Below, in pieces: positions 25,008 through 33,675 of a DNA stretch of 64,000 nucleotides. Made by a program: the position numbers and the translations under genes. This DNA is from Arthrobacter sp. V1I9 (lineage in GTDB: Bacteria; Actinomycetota; Actinomycetes; Actinomycetales; Micrococcaceae): positions 3,038,001 to 3,102,000 of the forward strand of contig NZ_JAUSYU010000001.1 of assembly GCF_030817075.1 (NCBI RefSeq), in the 5' to 3' direction. Positions within the stretch are counted from its first letter, which is position 1, and each line of letters opens with the position of its first letter. The notes under the pieces were generated by a model, which was not told where the DNA came from, did not search any database, and saw only the letters and a list, made by a program, of their open reading frames with translations.

Positions 25008-27626
25008 GTGAAGGCAATCCGCAGGTTTACGGTCCGTACAGTCCTCCCCGAACCCATCCGGCCGCTGGTCCGGCTGGCAAGTAATTTGCGCTGGTCCTGG
25101 CACCGCCCAACGCGCGAGCTTTTCGCCGGGCTGAACCCGCGGCTCTGGGTGGAGAGCGGTGAGGACCCTGTCGGTTTCCTGGGTTTGGTAAGCCGGGAAG
25201 AATTCCAGCAGCTTGCCTCGAACCAATCCGTGGTGGAACGGGTCCGCGCCGCAGAGGAGGACCTTGACCGGTACCTGGAGGAGCCCCGCTGGTACCAAAG
25301 CCTGGGCCCGGACGCACCGGCGTCAATTGCCTACTTCTCCCCCGAATTCGGTATCACCGAGGTCCTCCCGCAGTACTCCGGCGGCCTGGGGATCCTGGCC
25401 GGCGACCACCTCAAGGCGGCCTCGGACCTGGGCGTGCCCCTGATTGGAGTGGGCCTGCTCTACCAGGCCGGATACTTCAAGCAGTCGCTGTCCCGGGACG
25501 CCTGGCAGCAGGAAACCTACCCGGTCCTGGATCCGGACGGCCTGCCGCTCACCCTGCTCCGCGAGCCTTCCGGCGACGGCAACGGCCGGCCGCTGCAGAT
25601 CTCCCTGCCGCTCCCCAACAACCGCCGGCTGCTGGCACACATCTGGCGCGCCGACGTCGGACGCGTCCCGCTGCTGCTCCTGGACTCGAACGTCCCGGGC
25701 AACGACGAAGCCGCGCGCAGCATCACGGACCGTCTCTACGGCGGCGGCGGAGACCACCGGCTGCAGCAGGAACTGCTGCTCGGTATGGGCGGGGTCAAGG
25801 CGTTGCGTGCTTTCCAGAAGCTCACCGGCACAGGCGCTCCGGAGGTGTTCCACACCAATGAAGGCCACGCAGGTTTCCTGGGCATCGAACGCATCCAGGA
25901 GCTGATGTCCGGGGACGAGGCCTTGACGTTCGATGAGGCTTTGGCCGCAGGCCGTGCCTCCACCGTTTTCACCACGCACACCCCGGTGCCTGCCGGCATC
26001 GACAGGTTTGAGATCTCCCAGATCCACCATTTCTTCCAGGCGGGGCTCGCCCCGGCTGTGCCCGTGGACAGGATCCTGGAGCTGGGCCGCGAGAATTACG
26101 CCGCCGGCAACCCCTCCGTGTTCAACATGGCCGTGATGGGCCTGCGGCTGGCGCAGCGGGCAAACGGCGTGGCCAAGCTGCACGGCGAAGTGTCCCGCGG
26201 GATGTTCTCCGCGCTGTGGCCCGGCTTCGACCATTCGGAAGTGCCCATCACCTCCGTGACCAACGGTGTGCACGTGCCCACCTGGGTGGACAGCCGCATC
26301 TCCCGGCTCGCCCGGGAGCAGTTCGGCAGCGAAGCTGAAGCGAACGGCCGCTGGGACCTTGCCTATAACGTCAGCGACGCCGATGTGTGGGAGCTGCGCC
26401 GCGAGATGAGGAGCGCCCTGGTTGACGACGTCCGCCGCAGGCTGCGGGCGGCGTGGAAGAAACGCGGCGCGGCCGATGCCGAGCTGCGCTGGACGGACAA
26501 GGTGCTGGACCCGGACGTGCTCACCATCGGGTTCGCGCGCCGTGTGCCCACCTACAAGCGCCTCACCCTGATGCTGCGCGAGCCGGACCGGCTCAAGGCA
26601 CTCCTCCTGCACAAGGAGCATCCGATCCAGCTGGTGATTGCCGGCAAGTCCCACCCTGCGGACGACGCCGGAAAGAAGATGATCCAGGACCTGGTCCGCT
26701 TCACCGACGACCCGGAGGTCCGCCACCGCATCGTCTTCCTGCCCAACTACGACATCGCGATGGCGCGGACGCTGTTCCCGGGCTGCGACGTGTGGCTGAA
26801 CAACCCGCTCCGGCCGCTTGAGGCCTGCGGAACGTCCGGCATGAAGGCCGCGCTTAACGGTTCGCTGAACCTGTCCGTCCTGGACGGCTGGTGGGATGAG
26901 ATGTACGACGGCGAGAACGGCTGGGCTATTCCCACGGCCAATAACGACGCATCCCCCGATGAACGCGACGACATCGAGGCCGCCGCGCTCTACGAGCTCC
27001 TTGAGACGCAGGTCGCCCCGCGGTTCTATGGCAGCACCGTTTCGGAAGGAGCCGGAGCTGCGGGTCCGTCGACGTCGGGCACGGAGAAGGTGCCCACGCA
27101 CTGGGTGTCCATGATCAAGCACACCCTTTCGCACCTCGGCCCGGCGGTTTCGGCCGAGCGCATGCTGCGCGACTACGTGAACATCCTCTACCGTCCGGCA
27201 GCGGAGGCGGGCCGGAGCGCCGGCGCCAACTCCTACTCCCAGGCCCGGCTGCTTGCAGCGTGGACGGCAAAGGTCCGTACCGCGTGGCCGCAGGTGCACG
27301 TGGAGCATGTGGACTCGGTGGGAGTCTCCGAGGATCCGCAGATCGGCGACACGCTCCAGGTGAACGCCTACGTGGCGCTGAACAGCCTCACCCCTGATGA
27401 CGTCAGCGTGGAGGTGGCCTACGGCCGGGCGGAGGAAAGCGACACCCTCACGGACATCACCGTGGTGGAACTGAAGGTCCAGGAAGACCTGGGCAGCGGC
27501 CGCCACCTGTTCAGCGGCTCCCTGGTGATCGACCGCTCGGGGTCCTTCGGCTACACCGTCCGCGTGCTGCCGAAGCATGATGCGCTGGCGTCGAAAGCCG
27601 AGCTGGGCCTGATCGTCAACGCATAA
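25008..27626 (+). CDS. glgP: alpha-glucan phosphorylase (GT35)
   Basis: 872-aa phosphorylase releasing glucose 1-phosphate from glycogen or maltodextrin. The N-terminal DUF3417 module includes VRLASNLRWSWHRPTREL. Then come IAYFSPEFGI and YSGGLGILAGDHLKAASDLG, NEGHAGFLGIERI, TTHTPVPAGIDRF, and the pyridoxal-phosphate lysine in CGTSGMKAALNG. This is the long actinobacterial type. The start is uncertain: GTG 25008 matches the usual family start (KAIRRFTVRTVLPEPI), while GTG 24999 and ATG 24984 are in frame upstream; none has a strong ribosome-binding site. It is divergent from glgE, so synthesis and breakdown share a control region. Confidence 0.94.
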   Translation: MKAIRRFTVRTVLPEPIRPLVRLASNLRWSWHRPTRELFAGLNPRLWVESGEDPVGFLGLVSREEFQQLASNQSVVERVRAAEEDLDRYLEEPRWYQSLGPDAPASIAYFSPEFGITEVLPQYSGGLGILAGDHLKAASDLGVPLIGVGLLYQAGYFKQSLSRDAWQQETYPVLDPDGLPLTLLREPSGDGNGRPLQISLPLPNNRRLLAHIWRADVGRVPLLLLDSNVPGNDEAARSITDRLYGGGGDHRLQQELLLGMGGVKALRAFQKLTGTGAPEVFHTNEGHAGFLGIERIQELMSGDEALTFDEALAAGRASTVFTTHTPVPAGIDRFEISQIHHFFQAGLAPAVPVDRILELGRENYAAGNPSVFNMAVMGLRLAQRANGVAKLHGEVSRGMFSALWPGFDHSEVPITSVTNGVHVPTWVDSRISRLAREQFGSEAEANGRWDLAYNVSDADVWELRREMRSALVDDVRRRLRAAWKKRGAADAELRWTDKVLDPDVLTIGFARRVPTYKRLTLMLREPDRLKALLLHKEHPIQLVIAGKSHPADDAGKKMIQDLVRFTDDPEVRHRIVFLPNYDIAMARTLFPGCDVWLNNPLRPLEACGTSGMKAALNGSLNLSVLDGWWDEMYDGENGWAIPTANNDASPDERDDIEAAALYELLETQVAPRFYGSTVSEGAGAAGPSTSGTEKVPTHWVSMIKHTLSHLGPAVSAERMLRDYVNILYRPAAEAGRSAGANSYSQARLLAAWTAKVRTAWPQVHVEHVDSVGVSEDPQIGDTLQVNAYVALNSLTPDDVSVEVAYGRAEESDTLTDITVVELKVQEDLGSGRHLFSGSLVIDRSGSFGYTVRVLPKHDALASKAELGLIVNA

Positions 27627-27659
27627 CAGGCAGGGCCCGAACCACTGCAGGAGGATTCC

Positions 27660-29441
27660 ATGAACGACCGCACTGTGGCAGACCTGATCGTGGAACGGCT
27701 CACAACGTGGGGCGTCAACCGTGTGTTCGGGTACAGCGGCGATGGGATCAACGGGTTCATGGGTGCCCTCCGCCGTGCGGAGGGCCGGGTCGAATTCGTT
27801 CAGGCCCGGCACGAGGAGACCGCTGCGTTTATGGCGGTGGGCCATGCGAAGTACACCGGCGGGGTGGGTGTGGTCACGTCCACGCAGGGGCCGGGGGCGG
27901 TCCACCTCCTCAATGGCCTCTACGACGCCAAGCTCGACGGCGTGCCCGTGGTGGCCATAGTGGGGCAGCAAAGCAGGACGGTGCTGGGGTCGGCCTACAT
28001 GCAGGAGATTGAGCTGACCGTCCTGTTCAAGGACGTTGCTGCCCAGTTTGTGCAGCAGGTCAACGCCCCCGAGCAGCTTCCCATGGTGCTGGACCGCGCC
28101 TTCCGCACAGCCAAGGCCACCTCCTCGCCGTGCGTGGTGATCCTGCCGCACGACATCCAGTCCGCGCCCGCACCGGAGCTGGAACAGGAACACGGCGTGG
28201 TGGTTACCGCACCGTCCTGGAGCACGTCGGCCAAGACACCCCGGGAGGAAGACCTGGACGCTGCGGCGGCCATCCTCAACAATGCGCAGCGGGTGGCGCT
28301 TCTCGTTGGCCAGGGCGCCAGGCACGCGGCCGCGGAAGTGGTGGCTGTGGCGGAGCAGCTGGGGGCGGGCATCGCCACGAGCCTCCTGGGCAAGCCATAT
28401 ATGGACGAGACCTTACCTTTCGCCGTGGGCACCATGGGACACCTCGGCACCACCGCCAGCGCCCATCTGCTGGGCAACTGCGATGCGCTGCTGATCGTCG
28501 GCTCGAACGATCCCTGGACCGAGTTCTATCCCCCGCCCGGGGCTGCCAGGGCCGTCCAGATCGATATCGACGAGCGGAAGATCGGCAACCGCTACCCCGT
28601 GGAAGTGGGACTGGCAGGAGACGCCGCAAGCGCCCTCCAGGCCCTTGGCACGCGGCTCAATCAGCGGCCGCGCGGGCAATGGCGCGAGGACGTCGAACAG
28701 GAAGTGACGCGCTGGCGGGCCCTGGCCGAAGAACGCGCCGCGGTACCTGCCCGGCCCATGAACCCGGAGCGCGTGGTGCGGGAGCTCAACGGCAGGCTTC
28801 CGGCCAACGCCCAGGTGAGTGTCGACGTCGGCAGTTGCGTTTACTGGTATGCCCGCCAGCTGGTCCTTCCGCAGGGGGTGCCGGCCCACCTTTCCGGGAC
28901 GCTGGCCAGCATGGGCTGCTCCATCCCGTACGGCATTGCGGCCAAGCTTGCCCACCCCGGCCGGCCGCTGGTGGCGCTGTCCGGGGACGGCGCCATGCAG
29001 ATGTCAGGAATCGCCGAGCTGGTGACGGTGGCGCACCGCTGGCGGCAGTGGGAGGACCCCCGGTTCGTCGTCTGCGTCTTCAACAACCGGGAGCTCACCG
29101 AAGTGACGTGGGAGCAGCGCGAGTCCGAGGGCGAGCCGCGATTCCGGGACAGCCAGGAACTGCCTGACTTCCCGTTCGCGGGTTATGCCGAACTGCTGGG
29201 CCTCACGGGCATCCGGGTGGACGATCCCGAGCTTCTCGGCGATGCCTGGGAGCGCGCTTTTGCGGCCGACCGTCCGGTGGTGATCGAAGTGCTCACCGAT
29301 CCGGAGGTTCCCCTCCTGCCGCCCTTCCCGGGAGGCCGGGAGAAGGCGGAGAACATGCGCAAGGCCCTGGCGGAGGAACCGGGAGGCAGCCGGGCACAGG
29401 ACCTGCTGGAGACCTATGCGGGGCAGGAAGAACGCCCCTAG
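27660..29441 (+). CDS. thiamine-pyrophosphate-dependent enzyme (pyruvate oxidase/acetolactate synthase-like)
   Basis: 593 aa with the three TPP-enzyme domains: N-terminal pyrimidine-binding (GVNRVFGYSGDGING; catalytic Glu in RHEETAAFMAVGHAKYTG), a central domain (VALLVGQGARHAA, AVQIDIDERKIGNRYP), and C-terminal pyrophosphate-binding with GDGAMQMSGIAELVT to VFNN. The GDG-to-NN spacing is complete. The best family match is poxB-like or the 'TPP-requiring protein' group; pyruvate is the likely but unproven substrate. AGGAGG at 27649-27654 places the ATG start. It lies 33 bases after glgP and may be read through from it. Confidence 0.85.
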   Translation: MNDRTVADLIVERLTTWGVNRVFGYSGDGINGFMGALRRAEGRVEFVQARHEETAAFMAVGHAKYTGGVGVVTSTQGPGAVHLLNGLYDAKLDGVPVVAIVGQQSRTVLGSAYMQEIELTVLFKDVAAQFVQQVNAPEQLPMVLDRAFRTAKATSSPCVVILPHDIQSAPAPELEQEHGVVVTAPSWSTSAKTPREEDLDAAAAILNNAQRVALLVGQGARHAAAEVVAVAEQLGAGIATSLLGKPYMDETLPFAVGTMGHLGTTASAHLLGNCDALLIVGSNDPWTEFYPPPGAARAVQIDIDERKIGNRYPVEVGLAGDAASALQALGTRLNQRPRGQWREDVEQEVTRWRALAEERAAVPARPMNPERVVRELNGRLPANAQVSVDVGSCVYWYARQLVLPQGVPAHLSGTLASMGCSIPYGIAAKLAHPGRPLVALSGDGAMQMSGIAELVTVAHRWRQWEDPRFVVCVFNNRELTEVTWEQRESEGEPRFRDSQELPDFPFAGYAELLGLTGIRVDDPELLGDAWERAFAADRPVVIEVLTDPEVPLLPPFPGGREKAENMRKALAEEPGGSRAQDLLETYAGQEERP

Positions 29442-29458
29442 GTCCGCTGCGGTGATTG

Positions 29459-29815
29459 TCAGAGCAGTACTGCGGTAACGGACAGGTCCTTGCCGGCGTA
29501 GCGCTCGGCGTCCTGGAGGATTTCGCAGATGACCCCGAAGGACCGGTCAGCGCGGAAAGGCGCTGCAACCTGCCACAGCACCGTGACCGGCGGGTTGCCG
29601 TTGTCCGTGATGCTGTCCGCGAAGTCATGCAGGGAATCGTTCAGGGCATCAAGGTTGACGCCGTAGTGTTCGGGGAATTCCAGGACCTCGCCAAAGGTTT
29701 CCAGGACTGCCTTCTTGCTGTCGGCAGCGGGAACCACGAGGCTGCGGCGGCCGGAATCGGCCACCTGCTCCTGCAGTTCTTCCAAAGTCCATGTCTCGCC
29801 GGAGTAGATCTTCAT
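29459..29815 (-). CDS. barstar-family ribonuclease inhibitor
   Basis: 118 aa, slightly longer than Bacillus barstar (about 90). The family core is visible: a first strand (MKIYSGETWTLEEL), FPEHYGVNLDALNDSLHDF, where the inhibitor Asp/Glu-rich loop contacts the RNase active site, then VTVLWQ and ICEILQDAERYAG. It has no signal peptide and so is cytoplasmic. It lies 6 bases downstream of the barnase-type gene on the same strand, which matches an enzyme-immunity pair. Confidence 0.88.
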   Translation of the reverse strand: MKIYSGETWTLEELQEQVADSGRRSLVVPAADSKKAVLETFGEVLEFPEHYGVNLDALNDSLHDFADSITDNGNPPVTVLWQVAAPFRADRSFGVICEILQDAERYAGKDLSVTAVLL

Positions 29816-29821
29816 TGGTGC

Positions 29822-30343
29822 CTAGCTGCCTTCTGCTATGAATCGAAACGTCTCGTAGTGGTCATCCGTGTAGTACTTTTCGCCGCCGTCGCCCGCAACA
29901 ATGCGCCGTGCTCCCCGGTCTGATTCTCCCGGCGTGGGTACCGTATATTCCCGGTAGTAGCCCCGGTCCCGCCGCGGCAGGACCCGCTCGAAGTTTCCGA
30001 AGGTCTGGTCGTCCTGGCTGTAGCGGTACGGTCCCCCGGCACGAATGAGGGCGAGGGTCCTGCGGCCTTCAGCCGGCAAGGCCGACTCGCGCACCTCCGG
30101 CAGGCCGGACGGGTTGACCTGCGCCGGGGGCTTCGGTGGGGCATCTGCCTTCCCGGGGCCGGCCGCAGCGGGCCCTGTCGCGGGGGAACCCGTTGCAGCC
30201 CCCGGTGCAGGCGTGGCACTGGACCCAACCTCCGGCGTCGTACTTTTCGTCAGTTGGCCCAGGATCCCGGTGCCGCCGAAGGCGAGCAGCCCCAGCACCA
30301 CGAGCGCAGTGAGCAGCAGGGGCAGGATAGTGCGGTTGCGCAT
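29822..30343 (-). CDS. guanyl-specific ribonuclease, barnase/N1-T1 family, exported or membrane-tethered
   Basis: 173 aa. The N-terminal hydrophobic segment (residues about 6-27) is followed by a Pro/Ala/Gly-rich linker to about 75, then the RNase domain. Catalytic residues can be read from the barnase pattern: Glu in GYYREYTVP, Arg in RGARRIVAG and His in YTDDHYETF, with FERVLPRRDRGYY as the substrate strand. It cleaves RNA outside the cell by analogy with barnase. The barstar gene follows directly. Whether the N-terminal segment is cleaved or stays as an anchor is unclear. Confidence 0.88.
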   Translation of the reverse strand: MRNRTILPLLLTALVVLGLLAFGGTGILGQLTKSTTPEVGSSATPAPGAATGSPATGPAAAGPGKADAPPKPPAQVNPSGLPEVRESALPAEGRRTLALIRAGGPYRYSQDDQTFGNFERVLPRRDRGYYREYTVPTPGESDRGARRIVAGDGGEKYYTDDHYETFRFIAEGS

Positions 30344-30362
30344 TAGGTTGTTCCCCGGGGCC

Positions 30363-32480
30363 TCAGGTGCGGTAGATATTGATGGAGTTGGCTTCCACGA
30401 GGTCCTTCTCCCCGGAAGCCACTTTGCTGCCCTGGCGGAGCTCGTGCAGCGGTGTGGTGGTCAGCCGCAGCTCGAACTTCGTGTGCGGGGTGCCCTGGGC
30501 GATGATCCGGGGCAGCGTGATGTGAACGTCGGAGGTGCTGCCGTTCACCACCACCAGGCCGGCCAGCGTCCCGTCGTCCGAACCGAGCAGGAGTTGCATC
30601 ACGCGGTGCTGCGGATCGTTCCAGCGTTCCATGGACATGGGCTGCCCGGCCTGGTCGAACCAGTACAGGTAGGACTGCTCATCAAGGACCGGGAACTCAT
30701 GGGGCTGCGCGGCGAGGAACTCCTTCCGCAGGCGGATGTACCGTTTGGTGGTCCGAAGCATTTCGTGCGACTCGGGGGTCCTGGTCCAGTCCAGCCAGGC
30801 GAGGGCGTTGTCCTGGCAGTACGCGTTGTTGTTCCCCTGCTGGGTCCGGCCCAATTCGTCTCCGGCCGTGATCATGGGGACGCCGATGGAAATTAACAGC
30901 GTGGCCATGAGGTTACGGCGGGACTGCGCGCGCTTGGCCAGGATGGCGCCGTCCTCGGTGGGGCCTTCAAACCCGTGGTTATAGCTGCGGTTGTCGCCGT
31001 GGCCGTCCCGGTTCTGCTCACCGTTCGCCTCGTTGTGTTTGCGGTCGTAGGAGACGAGGTCGTTCAGGGTGAAGCCGTCATGGGCCGTGATGTAGTTGAC
31101 CGAGGCAAGCCGGGAGCGGCCGGACGCCGCAAAGAGGGCGGCGGAGCCGGACATCACGTCCGCAAGCCTGGCCACCGATCCGCCCTGCCCGCCGGATTCG
31201 AGGGAAGCACGGTCTGCCAGCCAGAATGAGCGCACGGTGTCACGGAAGTGGTCGTTCCAGTCCGCCCAGCCGGCCGGGAAACGCCCGGTTTGCCAGCCGC
31301 CATAACCAATGTCCCAGGGTTCGGCGATCAGCTTCACGTCGGACAGGACGGGATCGGCCGCAACGGCAACCAGGAACGGGTGCTGGGGATCGAACTCGTT
31401 GGCATCGTTGCGGCAGAGCGTCACGGCAAGGTCGAACCGGAAGCCGTCGATGTGGAACTCGTCCACCCAGTGGCGCAGGGAGTCGACCACCAGTTGGACC
31501 ACCTGGGGCTCAGCGAAGTTCAAGCTGTTGCCGCAGCCCGTGGTGTCCACGTACTTGCCGTTCCCGTCCGTCCGGTAGTAGGTGTCCTCCCCCAGCCCGC
31601 GGAAGCTCAGGGCCTGGCCGTCCGGCCCGCCTTCTGCCGTGTGGTTGTACACAACGTCCAGGATGACTTCCAGCCCTGCGGCATGGAGCGCCTTGACCAA
31701 TCCCTTGAACTCGTCCTGGACGGCCTGGGGTCCCGCTTCCTGGGCCGCTTTGGTGGCGTAGCCGGGGTGCGGGGCGAAAAAGGCCGCCGTGTTGTATCCC
31801 CAGTAGTTGGTCAGTCCCAGGTCCTGCAGGTGCGGCTCATCAAGGTGGAAGTGCACCGGCAGCAGCTGGACGGCCGTGATTCCGAGGCTTTTCAGGTGTT
31901 CGATGATGGCTGGGTGCGCCATGCCGGCGTAGGTGCCCCGGAGCTCCTGGGGCAGGTCCGGGTGGAGCATGCTCTGGCCGCGGACGTGGGCCTCGTAGAT
32001 GATGGTGTCGCGCCATTCCAGGCGGAGCCGCGCGTCCTGTCCCCAGTCAAAGTCGCTTGCCATCCGCACACTGGTCAGGAATCCGTCGCGCTGGTCCACT
32101 GCCTGGCCGTAGGGGTCCAGCAGCAGCGGCTGGCCGCCGTCGTCATTAACGTCCCGGGTGGGCACGGCAAGCGGTAACGACTGTTCGGTTGCTGCCGGGC
32201 GGAACCCGTACCGTGAGCCGTACGGCAGGTGGTCCACGATGCCGTGATGGACGCCGTGGGTGACGTTGGGCAGCGCCTGTACGCGCCAGTCAGCGCCCGG
32301 CGCCCTGTAGACGATTTCCAGGCTTCGCACGCCGGGGGCGTAGCAGGCCACGTTGGCCCGCGCGCCCGGCCTCCCGTTTCCGGCCGGACCCGCAGCGGCT
32401 GTATCCGCGCGCGGGACAGTCACACCGAGTGGAAGGGCCGTTGAGGCGTCCGTGGTGGAAGCAGTGTCGAAGAGCGGCAT
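30363..32480 (-). CDS. glgX: glycogen debranching enzyme
   Basis: 705-aa GH13_11 enzyme that hydrolyses alpha-1,6 branches of limit dextrin. An N-terminal CBM48-like module precedes the barrel, with IIYEAHVRGQSMLHPD, NYWGYNTAAFFAPHP, VILDVVYNHTAEG, DGFRFDLAVTL (nucleophile Asp), KLIAEPWDIGYGGWQTG (Glu) and YITAHDGFTLNDLVSYDRKHNEANGE (Asp). The start is ATG 32480 with AGGTGA five bases upstream; in-frame GTG 32489 lacks a ribosome-binding site. It sits outside the glgE operon but in the same gene cluster and works with GlgP. Confidence 0.95.
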   Translation of the reverse strand: MPLFDTASTTDASTALPLGVTVPRADTAAAGPAGNGRPGARANVACYAPGVRSLEIVYRAPGADWRVQALPNVTHGVHHGIVDHLPYGSRYGFRPAATEQSLPLAVPTRDVNDDGGQPLLLDPYGQAVDQRDGFLTSVRMASDFDWGQDARLRLEWRDTIIYEAHVRGQSMLHPDLPQELRGTYAGMAHPAIIEHLKSLGITAVQLLPVHFHLDEPHLQDLGLTNYWGYNTAAFFAPHPGYATKAAQEAGPQAVQDEFKGLVKALHAAGLEVILDVVYNHTAEGGPDGQALSFRGLGEDTYYRTDGNGKYVDTTGCGNSLNFAEPQVVQLVVDSLRHWVDEFHIDGFRFDLAVTLCRNDANEFDPQHPFLVAVAADPVLSDVKLIAEPWDIGYGGWQTGRFPAGWADWNDHFRDTVRSFWLADRASLESGGQGGSVARLADVMSGSAALFAASGRSRLASVNYITAHDGFTLNDLVSYDRKHNEANGEQNRDGHGDNRSYNHGFEGPTEDGAILAKRAQSRRNLMATLLISIGVPMITAGDELGRTQQGNNNAYCQDNALAWLDWTRTPESHEMLRTTKRYIRLRKEFLAAQPHEFPVLDEQSYLYWFDQAGQPMSMERWNDPQHRVMQLLLGSDDGTLAGLVVVNGSTSDVHITLPRIIAQGTPHTKFELRLTTTPLHELRQGSKVASGEKDLVEANSINIYRT

Positions 32481-32517
32481 AACCATCACCTAAAATATTA
32501 GCCGCCAAGGGCACATC

Positions 32518-32552
32518 GCCTGCCTACGCGTCATCGTGGGGCGTAGGCAGGC
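32518..32552 (-). terminator. hairpin between rlmB and glgX
   Basis: Perfect 12-bp arms GCCTGCCTACGC (32518-32529) and GCGTAGGCAGGC (32541-32552) in the 105-bp gap after rlmB. There is no clear T tract, so terminator function is likely but not certain. Confidence 0.5.
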
Positions 32553-32585
32553 CGGGAAAACGGAACCTTTGTTACTGTGCCGTTG

Positions 32586-33575
32586 TTACTTGGCCGCGCG
32601 CTGGCGGGATACTTCGTACAGCGAGATGCCCACTGCCATGGAGGCGTTGAGGGATTCCATGGCCGAGTCGATGGGGATCGAAACAATCTGGTCGCAGTTC
32701 TCCCGGACCAGGCGGCTGAGGCCCTTGCCTTCCGAGCCCACCACGATGCACACCGGTTCGGTGGCCAGCGTGAGGTCGGGAAGCGAAACGTCGCCGTCTC
32801 CGTCAAGGCCCAGCACAAAGATGCCCATATTCTTGAACTGCTTCAGCGCACTGTTGAGGTTGGACGCCCGTGCCACCGGCACCCGGACCGCTGCCCCTGC
32901 ACTGGTTTTCCAGGCCGAGGCGGTGACCCCCACCGAGCGGCGTTCGGGGACAATCACGCCATGGCCGCTGAAGGCGGAGACGGAGCGGATGATGGCGCCC
33001 AGGTTGCGGGGATCAGTGATGCCGTCCAGGGCTACGAAGAGCGGCGCGTTGGCGACGTGCCCCTTCTTCCACTTATCCACCGTTTCTTCGGCGAGGTCGT
33101 AGGCGTCCTGGTACTCGTACGGCGGGATCTGCAGGACCAGGCCCTGGTGGACCGCGTCATCAGTCATCCGGTCCAGTTCCGGTTTGCCGGTTTCCAACAG
33201 CGGAATGCCGCGTTCGGCCGCGATCTTCAGGGACTCCTTGACCCGGTCATCCATTTCGATGCGGATGGCGATGTGCAGTGCTTTGGCGGGGATGCCGGCC
33301 CGGAGCGCTTCAACCACGGAGTTCCGGCCCGTGACCACTTCCTCCGTGGCCCGTCCCTTGGGGCCGGACTTGGCTGCGCCGGCACTGCGTGCGCCCGTGC
33401 CGCGCTTGGCGGCGGAGCGCTCAGCGAGCTGCTTGGACTTGTGCGCTTTATGGTACGGGCGGTCCTCCGCCTTGGGCGTGGGGCCCTTGCCTTCGAGGGC
33501 CTTGCGGCCATGGCCACCGGTTCCGATGGTTGGGCCCTTCTTCGCTTTAACCGATCGGCGACCATTGTTGGCCAT
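32586..33575 (-). CDS. rlmB: 23S rRNA (guanosine-2'-O-)-methyltransferase RlmB
   Basis: 329-aa SPOUT (TrmH-type) RNA methyltransferase that modifies G2251 (E. coli numbering) of 23S rRNA. A basic Lys/Arg/Gly-rich extension of about 75 residues precedes the substrate-binding domain (GRNSVVEALRAG). The SPOUT motifs are LDGITDPRNLGAIIRS (motif 1), VVGSEGKGLSRLVRENCD (motif 2) and IPIDSAMESLNASMAVGI (motif 3, knot). Lies downstream of cysS on the same strand, an arrangement common in actinobacteria. Confidence 0.93.
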   Translation of the reverse strand: MANNGRRSVKAKKGPTIGTGGHGRKALEGKGPTPKAEDRPYHKAHKSKQLAERSAAKRGTGARSAGAAKSGPKGRATEEVVTGRNSVVEALRAGIPAKALHIAIRIEMDDRVKESLKIAAERGIPLLETGKPELDRMTDDAVHQGLVLQIPPYEYQDAYDLAEETVDKWKKGHVANAPLFVALDGITDPRNLGAIIRSVSAFSGHGVIVPERRSVGVTASAWKTSAGAAVRVPVARASNLNSALKQFKNMGIFVLGLDGDGDVSLPDLTLATEPVCIVVGSEGKGLSRLVRENCDQIVSIPIDSAMESLNASMAVGISLYEVSRQRAAK

Positions 33576-33675
33576 TGTGTTCCACCCTTGATTGTGTTGA
33601 CTGCGTCTGCTTACCAGTCTACTGAACCCAGTAAAATCGCCTGACCCGGGGTTGCCTGCGGGAAAAATTCCCTGT

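Noticed and set aside
25323..28325. A 1000-codon minus-strand frame across glgP and the TPP enzyme
   Set aside because: Runs antisense to two clear enzymes and contains only low-complexity, His/Gly/Val-rich sequence with no domain.
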